Shown here piece after piece: positions 41,703-46,225 of a DNA stretch of 46,225 nt. This DNA comes from Nocardia asiatica NBRC 100129 (lineage in GTDB: Bacteria > Actinomycetota > Actinomycetes > Mycobacteriales > Mycobacteriaceae). The stretch covers positions 1 to 46,225 of the forward strand of contig NZ_BAFS01000466.1 of assembly GCF_000308415.1 (NCBI RefSeq). The letters run 5' to 3'. Every line of letters begins with the position of its first letter. The first letter of the stretch is position 1. The notes below the pieces were generated by a model. It was not told where the DNA came from and did no database searches. It saw only the letters and a program-made list of their open reading frames with translations. The position numbers were made by a program, and so were the translations under genes.

Positions 41703-43125
41703 TGGGTCGCTCCTCTGGTAGTTCGTAGCGGCGGCCGCGTTCGCGCAGGGCCAGCGCGGTGGCCAGAGTGATCGGTCCGAGGCGTCCGATGAACATGAGC
41801 ACGGTCAAGACGATAAGCCCCGGATCAGGGATACCGGCGGTGATACCGGTGGACAGCCCCACCGTGGCGAACGCCGACACGACTTCGAAGAGCACGACGT
41901 CCAGATCCATGCCGGTGATCGACAGCAGCGTGACCGTCCCGAAGACCACGGCGCCGACACTCAGCAGCGCCACCGTCACCGCCTGCCGCTGCACCGGCGC
42001 CGCCAACCGCCGCCCCAGCACGTGCACGGTCGGTTCTCCCCGCACCTCGGCCATGATGACGAACGCGAGCAGCGCGAAGGTGGTGACCTTGATTCCGCCC
42101 GCGGTGCCCGCGCTGCCGCCGCCGATGAACATGAGGATGTCGTTGATCAGCAGCGTGGAGGAGTTCATCGCGCCGACGTCGAGTGAGTTGAAACCGGCTG
42201 TGCGCGGCGACAGCCCGTGGAAGCCGCCGACGAGTAGTTTGTGTGCGGTGTTGAATGGGCCCAGTGTGGCCGGGTTGGTCCATTCGAACGCGATGATCGC
42301 CGGAATCCCCACGGCTGCGAGCAGGAAGTAGGTGATCAGCGTGATCTTCGTGTGGACCGACCAACGGTGCGGCGGCGAACCGGCGGGCATACGCCGCCGT
42401 AGGGATCTGCGCACCTCGAAGACCACCGGAAAACCCAGTCCGCCGATGATGAACGCGACGGTGATCGGGACGATGATCCATGGGTCGGTCGCGAATCCGA
42501 TCAGACTGTCTTCATAGAGTGCGAACCCGGCGTTGTTGTAGGCCGAGATCGCGTGGAACACGCCGAGATAAACACCGCGCCAGCCGGTCTCGTCGTAACC
42601 GGTCATGAACCGGATGGTGAGCACCACCGCGACGAGAGCCTCGACCAGCAGACTCATCCGGATCACGCCGACGACCACCTGTCTGCTCTCTCCCAGCCGC
42701 AATGTTTTGGTTTCCGACTGGGCGATCAGCTGCATGCGCAGCCCCATCCGCCGTGCCACCAGCAATCCGAGCAGTGACGCGAGGGTCATGATCCCTAGCC
42801 CACCGATCTGGATCAGCCCGAGAATGAGCAACTCACCGAACGTCGACCAATGGCTTTCGGTATCCACCACCACCAGACCCGTGACACACACCGCCGACAC
42901 GGCCGTGAACAAGGCCGTGACCACTCCCGTCGAGGTCCGCGACTCCGTAGCGACCGGCAGCATCAGCAGCGCGGTGCCGATCACCGCGACGGCACCGAAA
43001 CCGAACACCACCAACCGGGCAGGGTGCCTCGAACTCGGCGACAGACGCCTGACTCCGGCGGCGACCCTCCACCACAAGGGGTGCCATCCGTCCGAACGGT
43101 GCGCGGTCTCGCGTGGGCTGTTCAC
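41692..43125 (-). CDS. ktrB: KtrB/TrkH-type potassium transporter membrane subunit
   Basis: Ion-conducting subunit, 477 residues, with four M1-P-M2 repeats. The pore loops include SAVCVTGLVVVDT, HAISAYNNAGFALYED, HGLSPRTAGFNSLDVGA and SAFATVGLSTGITAG, each with the conserved Gly. In the third repeat GGGSAGTAGGIKVTTFALL corresponds to the gating-loop region. GTG 43125 (MNSPRETAHRSDGW) is preferred; 47 upstream codons include a large stem-loop and look untranslated. It is in an operon with ktrA. Confidence 0.92.
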   Translation of the reverse strand: MNSPRETAHRSDGWHPLWWRVAAGVRRLSPSSRHPARLVVFGFGAVAVIGTALLMLPVATESRTSTGVVTALFTAVSAVCVTGLVVVDTESHWSTFGELLILGLIQIGGLGIMTLASLLGLLVARRMGLRMQLIAQSETKTLRLGESRQVVVGVIRMSLLVEALVAVVLTIRFMTGYDETGWRGVYLGVFHAISAYNNAGFALYEDSLIGFATDPWIIVPITVAFIIGGLGFPVVFEVRRSLRRRMPAGSPPHRWSVHTKITLITYFLLAAVGIPAIIAFEWTNPATLGPFNTAHKLLVGGFHGLSPRTAGFNSLDVGAMNSSTLLINDILMFIGGGSAGTAGGIKVTTFALLAFVIMAEVRGEPTVHVLGRRLAAPVQRQAVTVALLSVGAVVFGTVTLLSITGMDLDVVLFEVVSAFATVGLSTGITAGIPDPGLIVLTVLMFIGRLGPITLATALALRERGRRYELPEERPIVG

Positions 43126-43278
43126 TGATGTCCTAGGGTTCTGGGCGGTTTGTCGGCGATATCCGACCTTCTCGGGCGACGTGCCCGGAAGGTCGACCGT
43201 ATCGCCGATCCGGAGTCCGGTGCGGGTGCACGCGGCCGGGCGGACTCGGGTTCGTCCTCGCGACACGAGCCGGGTCGA
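43126..43278. other. ktrB leader region
   Basis: Holds the long hairpin at 43155-43206 and the presumed ktrBA promoter. No ydaO (c-di-AMP) riboswitch consensus was recognised. Confidence 0.35.
43155..43206. terminator. Long imperfect inverted repeat upstream of ktrB
   Basis: GGCGATA / TATCGCC outer arms (7 bp), CGACCTTC / GAAGGTCG middle arms (8 bp) and CGGGC / GCCCG inner arms (5 bp) around GACGT, with only small bulges: about 20 paired bases. It lies 30 nt before the ktrB GTG and 64 bp after the end of the Rv1733c-like relic. It may terminate upstream transcription or regulate ktrB as a leader. Confidence 0.65.
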
Positions 43279-43485
43279 TCATTCGGGGCCGCGATCGAAG
43301 CGGCTCCAGCGCGTCTCCCACAGGTGGTGCTGATATCGGGTCACGAAACAATGAGTGGTCATCGTGAGAAGCGGCGCGGTCGCCCAGAACTGGATCAGGA
43401 CAACGGTGGCGGCGCCGATACCGACCATGACGGCGCGCGCGGGTTTGGCCGGCTCGTGGGGCTGTCGGATCAGGTCAGGAATCGG
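43279..43485 (-). pseudogene. C-terminal relic of an Rv1733c-like membrane protein
   Basis: The frame ending at 43279 reads VMVGIGAATVVLIQFWATAP, LLTMTTHCFVTRYQHHLWET then RWSRFDRGPE, matching the second helix and WxxxW tail of the Rv1733c-like protein at 9965-10567. There is no N-terminal half and no start with a ribosome-binding site; the frame overlaps the terD 3' end. A second trace of a dormancy-regulon family outside the main island. Confidence 0.5.
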
Positions 43486-44012
43486 GTCGTGTGCGCGATC
43501 GCCTCGACAGGATGTTGTGCGCGGATGGCCTCGCCGATCGGGTCGAAACGCCACATTCCACCGTCCCGAGACACTTTGCCCATCACCAGGCCGGTGTGGG
43601 ATGTGTCCGCGCTGAGGTCGTGGTGGGCGATTTCGGCGCCGGAGACGGTGTCGACGACGCGGCAGAACGCGTTCTCGATCTGGTCGAAGGTTTGGCCGGT
43701 GTAGGAGGTGACGAGGAAAACGACGGTGGTGATCTGCGGCGGTATGCGGGTCAGGTCGACGGTGATCACCTCGTTGTCGCCTTTACCTTCCCCGGTGGTG
43801 CTGTCTCCGAAGTGTCGGACCGAGCCGTCTCGCGAGCTGAGCTGCTCGTGGTAGACGACATCGGTGATGTGGTCCTCGGCGAACAACAATGCCGCCACAT
43901 TCAGATCGATGTCTTTCGCGGCGGCGCCCGACCAGCTGCGCCGTACCGGATCCCATCCCAGCGCCACGCGAAGGTGCTCGAGCCGCGTCGTGTTGTGATC
44001 ACTCGATGTCAT
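43470..44012 (-). CDS. TerD-family stress protein
   Basis: A 180-residue calcium-binding TerD-type protein (tellurite and other stress tolerance). Family motifs: LRVALGWDPVRR, KDIDLNVAALLFAED, SSRDGSVRHFGDSTTGEGKG then DNEVITVDLTRIP, and FDQIENAFCRVVD; the GEGKGDNE segment is the calcium-binding acidic loop. The first strand of classical TerD (SLTKGGN) is missing. ATG 44012 has GAAGGAA at 8 nt. A short unassigned frame (44245-44009, ending GTNP) overlaps this ATG as ATGA. Confidence 0.88.
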   Translation of the reverse strand: MTSSDHNTTRLEHLRVALGWDPVRRSWSGAAAKDIDLNVAALLFAEDHITDVVYHEQLSSRDGSVRHFGDSTTGEGKGDNEVITVDLTRIPPQITTVVFLVTSYTGQTFDQIENAFCRVVDTVSGAEIAHHDLSADTSHTGLVMGKVSRDGGMWRFDPIGEAIRAQHPVEAIAHTTRFLT

Positions 44013-44689
44013 GGATTTGTTCCTTCGGATCTGGCGGGACGGGCGTCGAGTACGGTCAGCAGAGGTCTGTGCGCGGCAGACGGTAGGAAACGAAAAACGT
44101 TGGAGCCGTTGGGATCGCGCCGCTGAGGCGTGGAGGGCAGCGGGAGCGGCATGTGCAGGTGGGCGACTGCGATTCGCCGGGCGGTGGCGGGCCGCTTCCC
44201 GAACCAGATCGGCATCCGGTCTGTGATGCACGACGCAGCGGGCACCGGTGTCGGTGGGGTCGAGGTTCGACCGCAATCGCGGCCCCGAAGCTGCGACCGT
44301 CACCGGAGCGAGGGTGCGAGGGCTCGGCGATGCTGTGTGTGAGGTGACGAGCGGAGGGCTTCCTGTTCTCACGGTCACCGACGGCACCGGTGGTACGGCA
44401 GTTCGGTGTCAGCACGGTGCGCTCCTGCTCGTCTAATGGCCCGACCCGCGGTCAGGGTCGGGTTGCCGACCAGACTTCCCGGCGCACCACTGGTAAAGAT
44501 GCCGTAAACCCGCTTCCGAGGCAAACGGCATCCCGTCGGCGCGGGCTGCGTTGCGGTGTCGTCGCGCCGGTGACCAGCCGCGTTGGCGGGTGAGGATCGG
44601 TCGGTGCCGGCGGTACCCCAGCAAGATCGTGGGCATCGCAGGTTTTCCTTGCCCGTGAAAAGAGAATTGTCATGTCATGGCCAGCTCTT
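44013..44689. other. Mostly non-coding stretch between terD and a hydrolase relic
   Basis: About 680 bp. It contains the left inverted-repeat copy (44438-44506) and a weak minus-strand frame 44009-44245 of 78 codons with no recognised family. Nothing else is supported. Confidence 0.35.
44438..44506 (+). repeat. Left copy of a ~70-bp inverted repeat
   Basis: It shares, in inverted orientation, the blocks GCCGACCAGACTTCCCGGCGC and TAAAGATGCCGTA (separated by the same 8-nt distance) with 45298-45367, plus a similar upstream part GGCCCGA.CCCGC..TC.GGG. The first block is 21 bases long; here it is given as GCCGACCAGACTTCCCGGCG plus C. The copies flank about 790 bp carrying a hydrolase relic. Confidence 0.8.
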
Positions 44690-45163
44690 GTTCACCACCG
44701 AACCAACCCTCCGCCGGCGGACACCTGGCCGCCTGGATCTCCGGCCGGCGCGCGGCGGCGTCGGTGAAGACCGCCGGCGCGGGTCGAGAGATTCGTATCC
44801 GCAGCGTTACCCTCATGTCCGCCGTGTTGGACCTGGAGTTCGCCGTGACCAACGGGCGTGATGGATTCGTGCGGAAACTGCTCGGCGGCTCACCCAGTGA
44901 GGTGCCCGACCGCTATGACTTCGCCTCACCCATCGCTCACCTACCGACCGGTCTGCGCGTCACCGCCGTGCACGGCGACACCGACCGCGTGGTAGCCCTC
45001 GAACAGAGCCGCCGCTACGTCAGCGCGGCGACTCGCACCGGCAATGCCGCCGACCCTGCGTGTGCTGCCCGGCACCGGCCACACCGAGTTCACCGACGCC
45101 ACCTCACCGGCCTGGGCCACCGCCCGAACCACGATCCTCGACCACGTCGAGTACCAACACTGA
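44690..45163 (+). pseudogene. Alpha/beta-hydrolase relic (kynurenine formamidase-like group)
   Basis: The sequence starts inside the nucleophile elbow (PSAGGHLAAWISGRRA; intact relatives have GHSAGGHLAAW), continues IRIRSVTLMSAVLDLEFAVT, LLGGSPSEVPDRYDFASPIA and LRVTAVHGDTDRVVALEQSR, then changes frame near 45046-45052 to PTLRVLPGTGHTEFTDATSP and ends at TGA 45163 (catalytic Asp and His regions both present). The N-terminal half is missing. Removing one base repairs the internal frame. It lies between the two inverted-repeat copies. Confidence 0.72.
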
Positions 45164-45198
45164 GCCGAACCGGTCCGAGCCGAACACGATCGCGCTGA

Positions 45199-45607
45199 CA
45201 CGTCACTGAACGTCGAGCCGGCGGCCGGCTGGTGGCGCGGTTCGGTGGTTGCCGCGTGATCGATGCGACTGGGTCGGTTTGCGTGTCCGGGTGTCTATAC
45301 GGCATCTTTACAGGCGGAGCGCCGGGAAGTCTGGTCGGCAAACCCGGCCCGAGTGCGGGTTCGGGCCGACCAGTGATGGGCGCACCATGATGCTGCAGCG
45401 AGCGAGAGCCATACGACGCGGGACCCCGGGTCCGAGGACGTTGTGTGGTGTGTCTGATTCCGGTCCACCGGTGAACGCTGCCCACGCGTGCATTACCTGT
45501 GGTCCTGCGTGCGCTGCTGTAGGACCCCGCCGCGGTATGGGACTACGGCCGGTCGCCGAGTGGCGCGGACGTGCCGCCGCGGCGATTCAGGAGAGGCGGA
45601 ATTCGAA
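45199..45607. other. Non-coding stretch ahead of nhaA
   Basis: About 410 bp containing the right inverted-repeat copy. No gene is supported; the nhaA promoter should lie here, after about 45370. Confidence 0.35.
45298..45367 (-). repeat. Right copy of the ~70-bp inverted repeat
   Basis: Reverse complement of the left copy at 44438-44506; the TACGGCATCTTTA and GCGCCGGGAAGTCTGGTCGG segments are exact apart from an 8-nt central difference. It lies about 240 bp upstream of nhaA. Confidence 0.8.
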
Positions 45608-46225
45608 GTGACTACCCCCGAGTCCCGACTACGGTTGTTTTCGCGCGGTTCCTGGCCTGAGACGCGGCGAGTCGCGGCGATCTTGCGGACCGAGACCGCT
45701 GGGGGCGTCCTGCTGATCGCGGCTGCGGCCATCGGCTTGGTCTGGGCCAATACGCCATGGGCGGACGCGTACGAGAGGCTGCGCGACTTTCGACTCGGTC
45801 CCGAGAGCTTGCATTTGCATCTTCCGTTGGAGGCGTGGGCGGCCGACGGGTTGCTGGCGGTGTTCTTCTTTGTGGTCGGACTGGAGCTGAAACGCGAGTT
45901 CGTGGCCGGTGATCTGCGGGATCCGCGCCGCGCCGCACTTCCAGTCGTGGCAGCCGTCGGCGGAATGGTCGGCCCCGCCCTGATCTACATCGCGTTCAAC
46001 GTCGGCAACGACGGCGCGGTGAACGGGTGGGCGATTCCCACCGCTACCGATATCGCATTCGCCCTCGCGGTCCTCGCGGTCGTCAGCTCGCATCTACCGA
46101 CGGCGTTACGGACCTTCCTGCTCACCCTCGCGGTGGTCGATGATCTGCTCGCGGTGACCGTGATCGCGATCTTCTACACCGATGAACTGCACCTGCCCTA
46201 CCTCGGGCTCGCGGCCATCCCACTG
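45608..46225 (+). CDS. nhaA: Na+/H+ antiporter NhaA (3' part outside window)
   Basis: Sodium/proton exchanger controlling internal pH and sodium. The first 206 codons are present. The N-terminal helix TAGGVLLIAAAAIGLVWANT and the family motif FFFVVGLELKREFVAGDL are followed by TATDIAFALAVLAVV and TLAVVDDLLAVTVIAIFYTD, which contain the discontinuous-helix Asp and the paired Asp residues essential for transport. GTG 45608 has AGGAGAGGCGG about 10 nt upstream. It is preceded by non-coding sequence and an inverted repeat. Confidence 0.95.
   Translation, partial: MTTPESRLRLFSRGSWPETRRVAAILRTETAGGVLLIAAAAIGLVWANTPWADAYERLRDFRLGPESLHLHLPLEAWAADGLLAVFFFVVGLELKREFVAGDLRDPRRAALPVVAAVGGMVGPALIYIAFNVGNDGAVNGWAIPTATDIAFALAVLAVVSSHLPTALRTFLLTLAVVDDLLAVTVIAIFYTDELHLPYLGLAAIPL

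Noticed and set aside
43126..43266. N-terminal extension of KtrB back to 43266
   Set aside because: Arg/Pro-rich, passes through the large stem-loop, and is absent from the usual KtrB layout; GTG 43125 is a better start.
1..46225. CRISPR arrays, rRNA, phage or integrase genes, biosynthetic megasynthases
   Set aside because: Looked for and not found; no regularly spaced repeats, no integrase or transposase motifs, no tRNA-associated attachment site.

Overview
This is a high-GC actinobacterial segment, most likely from Nocardia or a close relative in the Mycobacteriales. The reasons are a DevS/DevR (DosS/DosR) pair very close to the mycobacterial dormancy system, a RafH-type hibernation factor, an Rv1733c-like membrane protein, an F420/deazaflavin (Ddn) family protein, frequent GTG/TTG starts and no low-GC islands. 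I see no rRNA, tRNA, CRISPR array or recognisable transposase.

Region A (1-13 kb) is a dormancy/hypoxia island. It holds narK-narG on the minus strand (narG runs off the left edge; narK has a one-base frameshift), a DevS-type heme GAF sensor kinase, an arsR-sulP unit with two related dyad operators, and the operon rafH / small membrane protein / hypothetical / Ddn-like protein (frameshifted). The divergent Rv1733c-like gene, devR and a tandem universal stress protein follow. A textbook DevR box precedes rafH and a good half-conserved box precedes the usp gene. Sensor and regulator genes are about 5.4 kb apart.

Region B (13-17.4 kb) has a fasciclin lipoprotein and a divergent GlxA-type regulator/cupin pair, surrounded by gene debris: two alpha/beta-hydrolase relics and short C-terminal or internal pieces of phosphoketolase, an Rv2004c-like kinase and a nitroreductase-like protein. 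Several belong to families often linked to the DosR regulon, so the island seems to have been larger.

Region C (17.4-31.4 kb) is accessory metabolism: a two-gene EhpF/EhpG-like carboxylate activation/reduction pair convergent with a PAS-ANTAR regulator, a DJ-1/PfpI protein, a glycerophosphodiesterase, an AhpD-like protein, a large secreted hydrolase-like protein, an NADPH:quinone oxidoreductase, a RibD/DHFR-like reductase, a double-hotdog thioesterase and a stand-alone PheRS-like protein fused to an FDX-ACB domain.

Region D (31.4-46.2 kb) contains relics (DinB/DUF664, DUF4328), a secreted protein, a double PAP2 phosphatase, and a CoA-transferase-amidohydrolase operon whose distal gene is broken at a junction with an enoyl-CoA hydratase relic. 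A GbsR/MarR-regulated ABC-2 exporter follows, then KtrAB-type potassium uptake, a TerD protein, an inverted-repeat pair around a hydrolase relic, and the start of nhaA at the right edge.

A recurrent feature is single-base frameshifts. At least five can be repaired by removing one base, so either the assembly carries insertion errors or the segment is decaying.
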